Below, piece after piece: positions 22,910 through 34,449 of a stretch of 64,000 nucleotides of DNA. The notes under the pieces are model-generated. The model made no database searches, was not told the DNA's origin, and saw only the letters and a program-made list of their open reading frames with translations. The position numbers and the translations under genes are program-made. Numbering within the stretch: the first letter of the stretch is position 1; each line of letters begins with the position of its first letter. Source of the DNA: Druceiella hillmani (Eukaryota; Arthropoda; Insecta; Lepidoptera; Hepialidae); NCBI GenBank assembly GCA_039881145.1, contig JAYKKI010000040.1, positions 3,976,501 through 4,040,500 of the forward strand. The letters are read 5' to 3'.

Positions 22910-24330
22910 GAAGATGTTGATTTTATAATGGAGGCTTTGTTTAAGAAGAGATTTTTTGAAATTCATCCTCTAAGGGGGTGAAAAGGTGCGACTAAGTTTG
23001 TATGGGGAAAACATGTTTGTGGTAATTTTTACTTAAAACTGTTAATGTTACCTGTGTTCAGGATTTTCCGACATACTACCTCTAAGGGCGTGAAAAAGGT
23101 GTCTAAATTTGTATGGGAAAAATATTTTTATAATTTAATTAATTTTTACTCGAAACTTGGTACTAATTCTCTTCAATACAAATAATGTAACATAACAAAA
23201 AAGGTAGCCACATTTGGATATGAAAAAATTATGGGAAAAAATATTGAGGTAATTACTTAAAAATTTGCGTTAATGCTTTTCAATACGAATAATGAAACAA
23301 TTATTTAAGAATTTTCCGATATTCATCCCCTAAGGACGTTAAAAGGGGTGGCTAAATTTGTATGGGAATGAAATTGTTATGGTAATTTTTAATTAAACTT
23401 TGTTATTAATGCTTTTCGTTACAAATCATTAAACAAGTACTTAAGCATTTTCCGATATTCTAATCCTAACGGGGGGAAAGGGCTTATTGTAATTAATACA
23501 ATACAAATAATGTAACATATGCTTTATTCTTCAATACAAATAATGTAACATATGCTTTAGAATTTTACGAAATTCAACACCTAGAGGGGTGAAAAGGGGT
23601 GACTAAATTTGTATGGTAAATTTTACTTAAAAGTTTGTATTAATGCTTTTCAAGACAAATAATATAAAAAGTACTTAGCACTTTTTGATATTCAGCCCCC
23701 AAGGGGTGAAAAGGGGTGGCTATATTTGTATAAGAAAAAATATTGTTATTATAATTTTTAATTAAAAATTTGTTTTAATGTATTTCAGTACATATAATTA
23801 AAGAAGCATTTAACCATTTCTCGATATTTAACCTTAAGGGGTGAAAAGGGGTTACAAAATTTGTACGGGAAAAAATTATGGAAATTTTTAATCAAAAATT
23901 TGTATTAATACTTTTCAATATAAAAATGAAACAAGTATTTAAGCATATTTCTATATTCAACCCCTAAGTGGGTGAAAAGGAGTGGCTAATTTGTATGTCA
24001 AGAAAATTGTTATGGTAATTTTTACTTAAAAATTTGTATTAATACTTTGTAATACAAATAATTTAACAAGCATTTAAGTATATTCTGATATTCAGGCCCT
24101 AAGGGGCTTTTTTTTGCAATTTTCTTCCCATAAACAACCACTTTTAAGGGGGTAAAAGGTGGTTGTTTATTTTACTTACAATTTACTATTAATATTTTCA
24201 ATACAAGTAATGTAATAAGGATTTAAGAATTTTACGACATTCCATCTCTAATCGGATGAAAATTGGTAACTAAATTTATACGGGAAAAATATTTCTATTG
24301 TAAATTTTTACGTGCCACTCTGTTCACTGG
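22910..24330. repeat. Diverged tandem array of ~110-130-bp units (CTAAGGGGTGAAAAGG)
   Basis: About ten units, each with a 'ttccgatattca.ccctaagg' block, 'ggtgaaaaggggtggc', 'taaatttgtatgggaaaa', 'ttttacttaaaa', and 'ttaatgcttttcaatacaaa'. Cores lie near 22972, 23084, 23331, 23465, 23581, 23700, 23834, 23963, 24095 and 24247. Units are strongly diverged, so the array is old. Similar words are common in lepidopteran genomes. Confidence 0.8.
24130..24170. repeat. Hairpin inside the 120-bp array
   Basis: ATAAACAACCACTTTTA pairs with TAAAAGGTGGTTGTTTAT across a short loop rich in G. It interrupts the unit at 24095. Confidence 0.75.
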
Positions 24331-24349
24331 CTGTATTGGGGGGGGGGAT

Positions 24350-24970
24350 CGGTTTACATTCCACTAATACCGCTTATACCCTATTATTATGTTTTTGAAT
24401 TCAAGCGACTACAATTTCCCCTTAGAGTCTGTTTCGCAACGTCGATTAATAAATCTTAGGGCCAGTTATAAAATCTTGTAGGCATTGTCTTAGGGGAGGA
24501 TAGCTCCCTCACCAGACAGTACAACCATCAACACTACACAAGGAACTGCTGGCACACAAGGAACTGCTGTATTAAATTCTAACTTCCTCTCTGCTGATTT
24601 ATTTGTGTAAACTAGGTAGACACTGTTTGTAAAGTTTGTTGATATATATATAAACAATAGTGTTTACAACATACAAGTAAGTAGTAATTTAATAAAAATG
24701 AAACCGACTTTTTCTTTTATATTTTAAACTGCAAAACTGTTTTTTATACAATTTTCATTATTCTCTAAGTTGAAACACACTTAAGCCGATAAAAATAGAA
24801 TAATTGTAACCTGATTGGTAGTTTCTGAGAAATACGTGGGAAACCATATAGACAAATATTCATAAATTTTATGCATTTGTTTAGTAGCCTTAAAAGACTT
24901 TATTAACATTGAATACATTTGGTTCGAATTTAGAACCTCCTTTTTGAAGTAAATTAAAAATTTGACTGCA
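24350..24970. other. AT-rich stretch, nothing recognised
   Basis: A short direct duplication (ACACAAGGAACTGCTG twice near 24536-24570) is the only structure noticed. Confidence 0.5.
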
Positions 24971-24974
24971 GTTA

Positions 24975-24990
24975 TTATATATATATATAC

Positions 24991-25041
<51 letters not shown>

Positions 25042-25065
25042 TAATAGGCTATTTATTAAGCCCGA

Positions 25066-25120
<55 letters not shown>
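24975..25120. repeat. Two (TA)n tracts flanking a 29-bp spacer
   Basis: TA runs at 24975-25038 and 25067-25120. The spacer carries ATAGGCTATTTATTAAGCCC (25044-25063), which recurs as a perfect inverted copy at 25990-26009. Confidence 0.95.
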
Positions 25121-25126
<6 letters not shown>

Positions 25127-26009
25127 GATAAGAAGCACAAGTAACTTTCTACAAGACATATTCCGCTAGGGCAAGTGAGAAGAATACACGCTTCACTGTT
25201 GTTTAGACACCTACTCCATCGCTAACATTCTATTCTGGTATAACAATTTTACTATGTTGAACGCTTGTTAGATTAATGCGAAAACAAAAAAATATTACAA
25301 AAATTTTCATATTAAAGCAACGCGAAAAGTATATAGTGAACTCATCAAGATTTATGGCAAAACATTTATATTTATCACTGAACACTTATAAAGCATGTAT
25401 ACTTAGAAACTAAATAAATACCCATCAAAGTAGACAAAATGTAGTGGAGTATCAAAATTATATAAATTTTGACATTCCATTATAAAAACACTTGCAAAAA
25501 TCTATCAAAGTTGGCAAAATTTGTACAGGACGTCACTCCATCGAAATGTTGTAACGTAACATATAAAGAATCAGTTTAAACGTTATAAATTTTCACATTC
25601 CATTATAAGAACTCTTGCAAAAATCTATCAAAGCTGGCAAAATTTGTACAGGACATCACTCCATCGAAATGTTGTAACGTAACATATAAAGAATCAGCTT
25701 AAAGCCGCGAGATTATATTGCAAGAACATTATATTTATTTATAAAACTTAACTATACACTTAATAAGTATACATTAGGTGAACTAAATTGTTTATGATGA
25801 AAGCAATTTCTTATTATAAGCCATAATGCTCATTTTGTTGGGTAAAAATAAGTGTGTTAATTGAAACTGAAAGTAAATTGAGGGCAAATAAAAATGTTTA
25901 TATAAATATGTATTATTAGGCAGACATACATATGCACTAAATCCTTTCTTCAACTTAAATGTATATTCTCAAGTTGATTTAATCAAGTGGGGCTTAATAA
26001 ATAGCCTAT
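25044..26009. mobile_element. Possible element bounded by 20-bp inverted repeats
   Basis: 25044-25063 and 25990-26009 are exact inverted copies over 20 bp, 966 bp end to end. Between them sit a TA tract and a 123-bp tandem array. No transposase is visible. Bounded inverted repeats suggest a MITE-like element, but chance sharing of one dispersed repeat in opposite orientations is equally possible. Confidence 0.4.
25461..25706. repeat. 123-bp tandem repeat, 2 clear copies
   Basis: Copies 25461-25583 and 25584-25706 share 'cattccattataa', 'caaaaatctatcaaag', 'tttgtacaggac.tcactcc', 'atgttgtaacgtaacatata'. A degraded third copy precedes them ('catcaaagtagacaaaatg' near 25422-25440). Confidence 0.9.
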
Positions 26010-26550
26010 GCCTTTCGAAAATATTGATCTTGGAAAAACAAGATATTTTTTTTAAAATTTCATGTAAAAACAAAATTTTAACATTACAATATAACATTTA
26101 TATTTATTATAATAATGTTGCTGCAACAAAAAGTAAATTGCTTGAAAGTTAATTTTAAACATGGATGAGGGGAAAATTGAATAATTAAGTCATACTGACT
26201 TTAATAGTGATCATGCCGATAATACCTATATATAACAAGAATAGAATTAACCTGTTAAGTACAGACAGAGCCCTCACTACAATTTTTCCTCAAACACTAA
26301 TTTATTTACATTTTATTGCATTTGTTTGTCTTCAATATATAAATAAAAACGGTGGACCAAGTAAAAAATATATTATGTTATAAAAACCGCAAGGAATTGT
26401 GAATACAATTGCGAAAAAAAAATATTTAAAACAGTAACAAACAAAACGACAAACTAACAAAAAAATAATGTATGACTAATTTCTATAAAAATATATTGAC
26501 AAGAATAAAGGGATGAAAATACCAATCAAGTTGAAATAAAGGGGATTTCT
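26010..26550. other. AT-rich stretch, nothing recognised
   Basis: No gene, array or hairpin recognised. Confidence 0.5.
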
Positions 26551-26552
26551 TT

Positions 26553-26622
26553 ACTTTATTGATCCCCAAACATGATACCTCCACTAACCATTATTCCATC
26601 CCTGTTTGGGGATCAATAAAGT
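26553..26622. repeat. 20-bp perfect inverted repeat of a satellite core
   Basis: ACTTTATTGATCCCCAAACA (26553-26572) is the exact complement of 26603-26622. The same word (TTTGGGGATCAGTAAAGT) is the core of the satellite that begins about 150 bp downstream, so one satellite unit lies here in inverted orientation. Confidence 0.9.
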
Positions 26623-26764
26623 TAGAAGAAAACCCAAGTAGAAGATGAGGAGAGTTACAAGAGTAATTTTTTTTGTAGACTACCTTTGAATGCGTGAATT
26701 GACGGCTCATTCCAAATATCAGGATTCAACTTACCCTACAGTTTAGCAGCGTGAACCGTGATGG

Positions 26765-27880
26765 AATATTCGTAAATCAGTAAAGTAAGGGCTTTTCCAG
26801 GGCTAAAATGTCTATTTGGGTATCAGTAAAGTAAGGAGATTTTCAGAACTAAGGTGTCACGTTTGGGGTTCAGTAAAGTAAGAATATTTTCGGAGACAAA
26901 GTATCATGTTTGGGGATCAGTAAAGTAAGGAGGTTTTTATATCTAAGCTATCATGTTTGAGGATCAAGTAAAGTACGAAGATTTTCAGAACTAAGGTTAT
27001 AACGTTTGAGGATTAGTAAAATAAGGAGATTTTCAGAGCTAAGGTGTCAGGTTTTGGGGTCAGTAAAGTAAAGAGATTTTCAGAGTTAAGTTATTATGTT
27101 TGGGAATCGGTAAAGTAAGGAGATTTTCAGAGCTAAATTATCACGTTTGGGGATCAGTAAATTAAGGAGATTGTCGGAGCTAAATTGTCATGTTTAGGTA
27201 CAATAAAGCAAGGAGATCTCAGAGATAAAATATCATGATTGGGAATCAGTAAAGTAAGGCGATTTTGAGAATTAAAGTGTCACGTTTGGGGATCAGTAAT
27301 GTAAGAAGATTTTCAGAGCTAAGTTATCATGTTTGTAGATCAGTTAAGTATGGAGATTTTCAAAGCAAAGGTGTCATGTTTGGGGATTAGCAAAGTAAGG
27401 AGATTTGCAGAGATAAGGTATCAAGTAAAGGATAATAGGATCAAGTAAATACGAAGATTTTCAAAGCTAAGGTTATCACATTTGGGGACTAGGCGATTTT
27501 GAGAATTAAAGTGTCACGTTTGGGGATCAATAATGTAAGAAGATTTTTAGAGCTAAGTTATCATGTTTGTAGATCAGTTAAGTATGGAGATTTTCAAAGC
27601 AAAGGTGTCATGTTTGGGGATCAAGTAAATATGGAGATTTTCAGAGCTAAGATTATCACATTTGGGGACTAGGCGATTTTGAGAATTAAAGTGTCACGTT
27701 TGGATATCAATAATGTAAGAAGATTTTCAGAGCTAAGTTATCATGTTTGAAGATCAGTTAATTATGGAGATTTTCAAAGCAAAGGTGCCATGTTTGAGGA
27801 TCAGTAAAGTAAGGAGATTTTCAGAGCTAAAGTATCATGTTTGAGAATCAGTAACGGATATACTCAATCAGTAAAGTAGG
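26765..27880. repeat. ~47-bp satellite, about 23 units with higher-order repeats
   Basis: The monomer reads GGGGATCAGTAAAGTAAGGA, GATTTTCAGAGCTAAG and a (G)TATCATGTTT block. A higher-order block starting AGGCGATTTTGAGAATTAAA recurs at 27257, 27491 and 27671 (spacing 234 then 180 bp), each followed by the same order of variant monomers. Copies are imperfect. No coding frame. Confidence 0.92.
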
Positions 27881-27884
27881 TAGT

Positions 27885-29135
27885 CCGGGCTACGCGAATA
27901 TTTCAGTACATTTCTTATCGGGTAATCTACGCCCTGCAATTAAAAATATGGTCAAATTTGCGAACCGAAAAATATAGCGAATGCGTAAATTTTGCAGTCC
28001 TTCTAATTTTTTCAAAGGCAGCAACTGTCACTGGCGCGTATGAGTTTTAGTTTTTGTAGGGATAACGTGTTTGAAGACGCTATTACTAACGTAAGTTTAT
28101 ATAAATTCTTATATTATACATTAAAGTTTATATATTATAATTTGATAAACCTTTAAATCTTGTCATTATTTTTCACTACGTTACAAAGTATATTTCAACG
28201 TGAATCAGACAAATGAATTTCTATTCTGTCTTTTAGATGCGTGAACTTCAGTTAATTAAAATAATTTTGAATTCAAGTACTTATTAAATGCTGTTAAAAT
28301 TATGTGGAGAAAGTGGAAAAAGCTAAACTGCAAAGCGGTTTGGAAACCCATATTTTGCCAAGAGGCCGTACCGTGTTAAACAATATTATCAACCATTTTC
28401 GATCGTATTTTAAATAGCCTTTTTAGTGATTTTAATAAGAAAACAGTTCAAACAGTTGATTTAATGCATTCACTGCATTTTCCTGTAAAATTTCATCACG
28501 ATCTGTCTTAAACTAAAAAGGATCTGATACTGCGATATGTGGATGGAAAAACGGACAGAACGAAATTATAAAGGTTTCTTAATTTTCTAATTGGCCACCC
28601 AACTTTCAAAAGTTCGCTCTGCTACGAATTGCATTTCTAGACTGATTTTATTTGCGGAACTTCGTCGCTACATCGCGAATGCGGCAAATAAAATTGAAAG
28701 CTTAACGTAGTGTTGAGTAATTGGAAGCATTTCCAATGAGTGGTTGGCGCATTTCTTTATATATTCCGTTAGTATGAAGATTAGAGTATGGTTTTATTAT
28801 CTGCGGTCACCCCTAAAACCACAACGTGCAGATGACTGAGCTGGTACAAAAGATGTTGCTACGATATCTAGACATGAGGTGTCACGGTTTTACCCATTTA
28901 AATTACTAACCGATTTCCTCTTTGTTAAGTTTCCGCTCATTTCATTTAGAAATGACCTTACCATCGTGAAATTGATATTCGGTTGTTACCAGGAAGAATT
29001 TAGTATCCAGTATCCAATAATTTATTATGTTCTTGCAACTGTAATCTTTTTTATAATTTTCCGTCAAGAACTGAATCATATCTTACTTCTGAAAATTTAC
29101 CACGCTATTCAACTGTTAATTATTACAATGCAATG
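27885..29135. other. AT-rich stretch with one unrecognised 104-codon frame
   Basis: The plus-strand frame 28879-29193 is hydrophobic and matches nothing I know; its end runs into the next repeat array. Around 28545 'aaaacggacagaacg' recalls the dispersed cagacggac motif. No gene is called. Confidence 0.45.
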
Positions 29136-29138
29136 CAA

Positions 29139-29660
29139 TGCTAAGTACTTTATGAATCTCTTAAATGGGTTAAGATATATAACATGGATTTAATATGAAT
29201 TAACATGGGCTAAGATATATAACATGAATTTAATATGAATCTCTTACAAAATGTAAGCGGCTAAGTACTTTATGAATCTCTTACAAAATGTAAGCGGCTA
29301 AGTACTTTATGAATCTCTTACAAAATGTAAGCGGCTAAGTACTTTATGAATCTCTTACAAAATGTAAGCGGCTAAGTACTTTATGAATCTCTTACAAAAT
29401 GTAAGCGGCTAAGTACTTTATGAATCTCTTACAAAATGTAAGCGGCTAAGTACTTTTTTACATAACTTGTTAATAAATAAATAAAATGATAAATGCGTGT
29501 GTCCTGTGGATGAAGACACAACAGCGTCTAACAAAGCTCGAATATAAATTTAATATTTTCGATCCGTCTTAATATTACTTAACTTTCTGAAATTATATTT
29601 CTTCTTTATGATATAGAACATGGATTTAATATGAATCTCTTACAAAATGTAAGCGACTAA
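29139..29660. repeat. 37-bp tandem repeat with a displaced copy
   Basis: Units start at 29259, 29296, 29333, 29370, 29407 and 29444 (GGCTAAGTACTTTATGAATC), near-identical. Each holds a small palindrome CTTACAAAATGTAAG. Upstream (29139-29258) lies a rearranged version with 'aagatatataacatggattt' inserts, and about 150 bp downstream (29618-29665) a solitary copy begins with the same 'aacatggatttaatatgaat'. The array therefore grew from a dispersed precursor. Confidence 0.92.
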
Positions 29661-29679
29661 GTAAATTTTCTTCAAGCGC

Positions 29680-29745
29680 CCTTGTCCCAGTGCGCCGAGC
29701 GGTAAGAGGGGCATGTCTCATCTCGCTTCGCGTATGGGGCTTAGT
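29680..29745 (+). mobile_element. Possible tRNA-like fragment
   Basis: GCGCCGAGCGGTAAGAGG resembles a tRNA-Leu/Ser-type A box (TGGCCGAGCGG). No matching B box follows at the right spacing, so at best a decayed SINE head. Confidence 0.2.
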
Positions 29746-30003
29746 ATAAAGAAAAATAAGATACTCGACGCATCATATGCGAATATGAAATTAATAAGAA
29801 GATAGAAACAAACGTAGTATGGAAGGCACTTTGATATACAGGTTACGGATGGTAACATTAATATTAATATTTGGAAGTCACCAAATAGATAGTACCAAGG
29901 GTGAAAGAGGTGAAACGTGTAGATATTTGTTGCTTAAATATGCTAGGTAAATGTTATAGTTTTATAGCTCCTAGTGGTCGCCCAGTGGTCAAAATTTGAC
30001 CGT

Positions 30004-30007
<4 letters not shown>

Positions 30008-30074
<67 letters not shown>
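30008..30074. repeat. (TA)n microsatellite
   Basis: Uninterrupted TA of about 66 bp, abutting the 137-bp array. Confidence 0.97.
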
Positions 30075-30075
<1 letters not shown>

Positions 30076-30124
30076 CACCAAATATGAAATAAACGCTTTT
30101 TTGCCTTGACATACACCCCAGAGA

Positions 30125-31200
30125 CTATGGAAAAAGGGACATTGGACATCACCAAGTTCACAGCTTGAAACTTGCCAAATATCTCATTCCTCTGAGCGCG
30201 CCTCTGAGTGCTTAAAAAGAGGTACAAAGTTTTCTCTTCACGTATTAATATACAGACATATTATATAAAAATATTAGCTTTCTCCTTTCCTTTTCCATAT
30301 AAACTTTAAATATGTCAAATCTCACATTCCTCTGACCGCGCAATATGCTTAAAAAGAGGTACAAAGTTTTCTCTTCACGTATTAATATACAGTCATATTA
30401 TATATAAATATTAGCTTTCTCCTTTCCTTCTCCATATAAACTTTAAATATGCCAAATCTCACATTCCTCTGAGCGCGCAATATACTTAAAAAGAGGTACA
30501 AAGTTTTCTCTACACGTATTAATATACAGACATATTATATATAAATATTAGCTTTCTCCTTTCCTTCTCCATATAAACTTTAAATATGCCAAATCTCACA
30601 TTCCTCTGAGCGCGCAATATGCTTAAAAAGAGGTACAAAGTTTTCTCTACACGTATTAATATACAGACATATTATATATAAATATTAGCTTTCTCCTTTC
30701 CTTCTCCATATAAACTTTAAATATGCCAAATCTCACATTCCTCTGACCGCGCAATATGCTTAAAAAGAGGTACAAAGTTTTCTCTACACGTATTAATATA
30801 CAGACATATTATATATAAATATTAGCTTTCTCCTTTCCTTTTCCATATAAACTTTAAATATGTCAAATCTCACATTCCTCTGACCGCGCAATATTCTTAA
30901 AAAGAGGTACAAAGTTTTCTCTACACGTATTAATATACAGACATATTATATATAAATATTAGCTTTCTCCTTTCCTTCTCCATATAAACTTTAAATATGC
31001 CAAATCTCACATTCCTCTGAGCGCGCAATATGCTTAAAAAGAGGTAAAAACTCTTCTCTTCACGTATTGATATACAGACATATATAAATATTAGCTTTCT
31101 GCGTTCCTTCTCCATATAAACTTTGACTATGCTAAATCTCACACTCCTTCGTGTGCGCAATATGCTTAAAAAGGGGTACAAAGTGTTGTCTTCAAATATT
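30125..31200. repeat. 137-bp tandem repeat, about 7.5 copies
   Basis: CTTAAAAAGAGGTACAAAG recurs at 30211, 30348, 30485, 30622, 30759, 30896 and 31033 (exact 137-bp spacing), then 31165 (132 bp). Each unit contains 'ttctctacacgtattaatat', 'ttagctttctcctttcctt' and 'tctgagcgcgcaatatg'. Internal copies are almost identical; edge copies are diverged, as expected of unequal exchange. 137 is not a multiple of three, and minus-strand frames through it are not coding. Confidence 0.95.
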
Positions 31201-31344
31201 AATATATAGATTCAAAATACTAGACAAACAAATACCGTATGCACAAGTAACATAGTTATTAGTAAATTATATAGTTTGTTTGTTTCAATTAAATAGAGCA
31301 CACAATCCATTAAAACTTAACTAAAATATAGATGCATAAAATAT

Positions 31345-31520
31345 GATTAGTTTAAGTAAATATTTCGGCAGTATCGCTAAGGAACACGTTCTGATTAATT
31401 TATCAGGTTTGCACAGTCTCGAAAGTTTTGACAAATCGGTCATCTTTGCGAATACTTACAGCTATTTACCTCATGAACCGTTGATGCTATGAGGAAAATG
31501 ACAAAAATGTTAGAAATATA
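31345..31520 (+). mobile_element. Dispersed repeat family D, copy 1
   Basis: Shares ordered words with 47041-47200: 'tttaagtaaat', 'ttctga', 'cacagtct', 'cctc.tgaa.cgttgat', 'ctatga..aaaa'. Unknown class. Confidence 0.5.
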
Positions 31521-31524
31521 AAAT

Positions 31525-31739
31525 ATGTGGAGTAGGGTATTGGTTTTTTTTCGTTTTCTTTATCATTTGGGGGTATCTTTTGAAATGGATTATAAGGAAG
31601 AGTACAAAATTATTTTTCCTAATTTTAAATTGCATAATTAAAACCATATTTTTAAAAAAATCCCAAAATAGGGGCATTCTCCCTCTCTTGTTTCCGAAAC
31701 TACTGAATCAAAAATTATTAATAAGTATATAGTTTAATT

Positions 31740-31788
<49 letters not shown>

Positions 31789-32295
31789 TAGTTTAATTAG
31801 CAATACTTGGTACTCTTAAATGTTTATAAACTTTTCTTTGTGAAATATCTGTAGGAAATATCTAAAGCCTTCTAGTCTAGGAATCATGCTGCACAATAAC
31901 TTTTATTGTACATTGAGGAGTTGTTTCTCTAATTGAAGATATTATCAAAAACCTGTAGTCGAAAAATAAAAGCTTGAATAAGTTGGTTTGATAATAAACA
32001 TGAACAAACTAAAATAAGGTGCAGATAAAAATCCAATTAGATGGTACGACGACAGAAACGGTAGATAACTACTTATAACTGGGCCAGGAATTAAAAAACG
32101 ACAGAAATATGAAGAGCGATAACATAATAAACGATTCACATTAAAAATTAAAATACGGGTTCAAGAAAAGTGTGCAATTTCAGTCTTATTATTTACTACG
32201 GAAACAATGACATTCCCTGCAAGAATAACGCATAATTCTTAGGTAACTTCACACGACATGTAAAGGAAACTCTTGAACTTAAATTGAAAGATAAG
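31525..32295. other. AT-rich stretch including a (TA)n tract
   Basis: Holds a (TA)n microsatellite at 31742-31790, bounded on both sides by TTTAATTAG (TATAGTTTAATTAG recurs immediately after). No gene. Confidence 0.6.
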
Positions 32296-32299
32296 AATA

Positions 32300-33220
32300 C
32301 TATTTCCACCTTTCATCCGTGTGGTCCAAGGACTCCGTCACGGACCCGTAACTCATACAAAAAAAGGGACTCGTACAAAAAAAGAACCTTCGAAGGTCCT
32401 GACAGTGCCCCGGGTCTACCAAACAAATCAAACGCTTTCATCCAACAGAAATAAGCAATGTCCCTATTTAATAAGCTTCTTAGTATCTTAAATTTTTCCA
32501 GAACGCGTTTCGGGAACGCTCTAAATGCTTCAAAGATCTGTCCACGCTCAACCAAGTCACGGCGGTAAAAACCTGACTGAGGACTGAGATTTAGAACCGT
32601 CCTCAGGGAAAAGTATAGTCAAAAAATAATCTAGAGTTCCGTGAATATTCCTAGTGTAACTCCCACTGGATTTTTTAAGGGCGCTAAATCCAAAGGATTT
32701 CGAGGAAATCTGCATATTTTTGTATACGGTTTTCCTGGGACTCAAATTACCTACTTTAGAAACAAAATCGCGGAAATAGGAACGCCTAACCCATTTATCT
32801 CTCTGTTAGACTTACACAGGGTCTTTACTAAAGCCACCCGGTGAGCCTCAACTAATTCCCAAGACGTTCCGAGATCCTTAGCACATTGATTGGTACGACT
32901 TTTTTCCAATATACCCTCCGCAGGACCTACAAGACTCTACCCCACAAGGGTTTCCTTTTTGGTAGACCCAGACGACTGTTTCCAACCCCATCTCACTTCA
33001 GTGCTAGAAACTACCCTGGATTGGAACTCAACAACCCTATTATTTGGACAAACTTAACTATTTTTAACTCTACTGTACTCGTCGAACTCTAGGTAAAGTT
33101 TTGACAAATCGGTCCCAGTCTCGGAACCTTATTCTGGGTAAGATACTGGTTCGCGCATCATGTTCTAGACTGGGGCACGCCTCTGTAATAGAGGAATATA
33201 TTACTCTGTAGTCGTTCGAA
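32300..33220 (-). mobile_element. Decayed LINE C-terminal/3' region, copy 1 (R1-like)
   Basis: Minus strand 32490-32555 encodes LVERGQIFEAFRAFPKRVL, which aligns with LVENGPIFESFRSFAKCVL in the LINE fragment at 33919-34131. Homology continues past the stop through 'ggtctacc', 'ctttcatcc' and 'acccgtaac' blocks into 33740-33900. This marks a second, less complete copy of the same LINE family, keeping the end of ORF2 plus downstream sequence. The part at 32560-33220 has no recognised domain. Confidence 0.5.
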
Positions 33221-33222
33221 AA

Positions 33223-33235
33223 GGGGGGGGGGGGG
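33223..33235. repeat. Poly-G run of 13
   Basis: Thirteen G directly after the copy-1 LINE remnant. It could mark an insertion boundary. Confidence 0.95.
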
Positions 33236-33515
33236 TTAAAGAATTTAAAAAATGAAGTCGCTCAGACAACTATTTAAAGTAATTAATATATTCAAATTAT
33301 CTTGACAATATATTTTTGAAAATATTTTGCATATGTGGAAAAGATACTGTAAATAAAAATAAACTGGATATTTTCAACTTCAGACTCACAAAGATTGATA
33401 GTCCGTTTGTGGGGCAGAGTATATGCTTCTGTAATAAAATTCCAGAAGATGTATCGAAATTTTCCGAAAATATTTTAAACACATTGTTAAGATGCATCTA
33501 CTAAAAAAGCGTATT

Positions 33516-33557
33516 ATAAAATTCATGGTTTTATAAATGATAAACCATGAATTTTAT
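33516..33557. repeat. 16-bp inverted repeat
   Basis: ATAAAATTCATGGTTT (33516-33531) pairs with AAACCATGAATTTTAT (33542-33557) across a 10-bp loop. Confidence 0.85.
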
Positions 33558-33739
33558 GACTTATCAAACTAGTATACATAAATAATAATATAATTGTTAT
33601 ACTGTATAATATAATTTGACATTTGCTTATTGTTTTATACTTATTTTTTTAATTCTTCCTAAAGAGGGAGAGAGGGTTTCCAATCCCAGGGTACTCCTCC
33701 TGGATACGGTTCCAGTTCACGTGCCATGCAAAATCTACG

Positions 33740-34330
33740 GGCACTATTCCCACCTTCCACCCGGGTTTTCTTAGGGTTCCTCTTGAAACCCGTAACGACC
33801 CACCACATGCAAAAGAGGGGACCATTAAATCATTGAATCATATTAGTCCCCTAATAGTGTCCCGTATCTACAGTCTCAGCGCTTCCACACAACACGGTTA
33901 GAGTCTGTCCCTTCTCAATTAATCATTTAGAACCTCTATTTTTCCTAGAACGCATTTAGCGAATGATCTAAATGATTCAAAGATCGGTCCATTCTCAACC
34001 AAGTATTGGTTACTAAAGATACCACATTTTAAGTCTCTGCGTGATTCTACTCTACTGTTCAGACGTATGCTCTCAAACAAAATTCTACGCGCGTCGTCAT
34101 GCTCACAGCAGTGGAACGAAACGTAAGTCATGTTCTGCGTTTCAAAACCGCAGGTAGACGCCGGGTTATCTCTAAGGGCGAATCTATATCAGCTGGCACG
34201 AAATGCGCCATGTCCCGTAAAAACCGTGAAGTGTAATAACCTGAAACAAGTCAATTTTTGCTCAGCCACTCGGAGACATCGGAGAAGAACAACCTTGCCG
34301 TTTCCCTCTTGGAATTAGGGTAAGACCATC
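33740..34330 (-). pseudogene. Decayed R1-like LINE ORF2, C-terminal end
   Basis: Non-LTR retrotransposon remnant. The minus strand reads in order: ETARLFFSDVSEWLSK (the segment preceding the C-terminal core), a GYYTS/LHF..FTGHGAFRAS block at 34191-34240 that matches the LTGHG-FxxYL motif of R1-clade ORF2 ends, RFALRDNPAS, then a CCHC-like zinc cluster CGFETQNMTYVSFHCCEH near 34085-34150, and finally LVENGPIFESFRSFAKCVLG. In-frame stops and at least one frameshift show it is dead. The reverse-transcriptase core itself is not in the window. R1-type assignment rests on the TGHG block and terminal zinc cluster; other jockey-superfamily clades are possible. Confidence 0.65.
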
Positions 34331-34449
34331 TGGATTGCTAATGAGCAACGACAATTCCTAAAATACGTCTCTTTCTGTCAGCAATGAATTTGTCAGCCAA
34401 AAACTCAAAGTTTAACGTACCCGCAGCAAAACTCTTACCCCGTACGGGC

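Noticed and set aside
30930..31181. 83-codon minus frame with a repeated YMEKERRKLIFIY
   Set aside because: It lies in a 137-bp array whose unit is not a multiple of three, so the frame is not maintained across the array.
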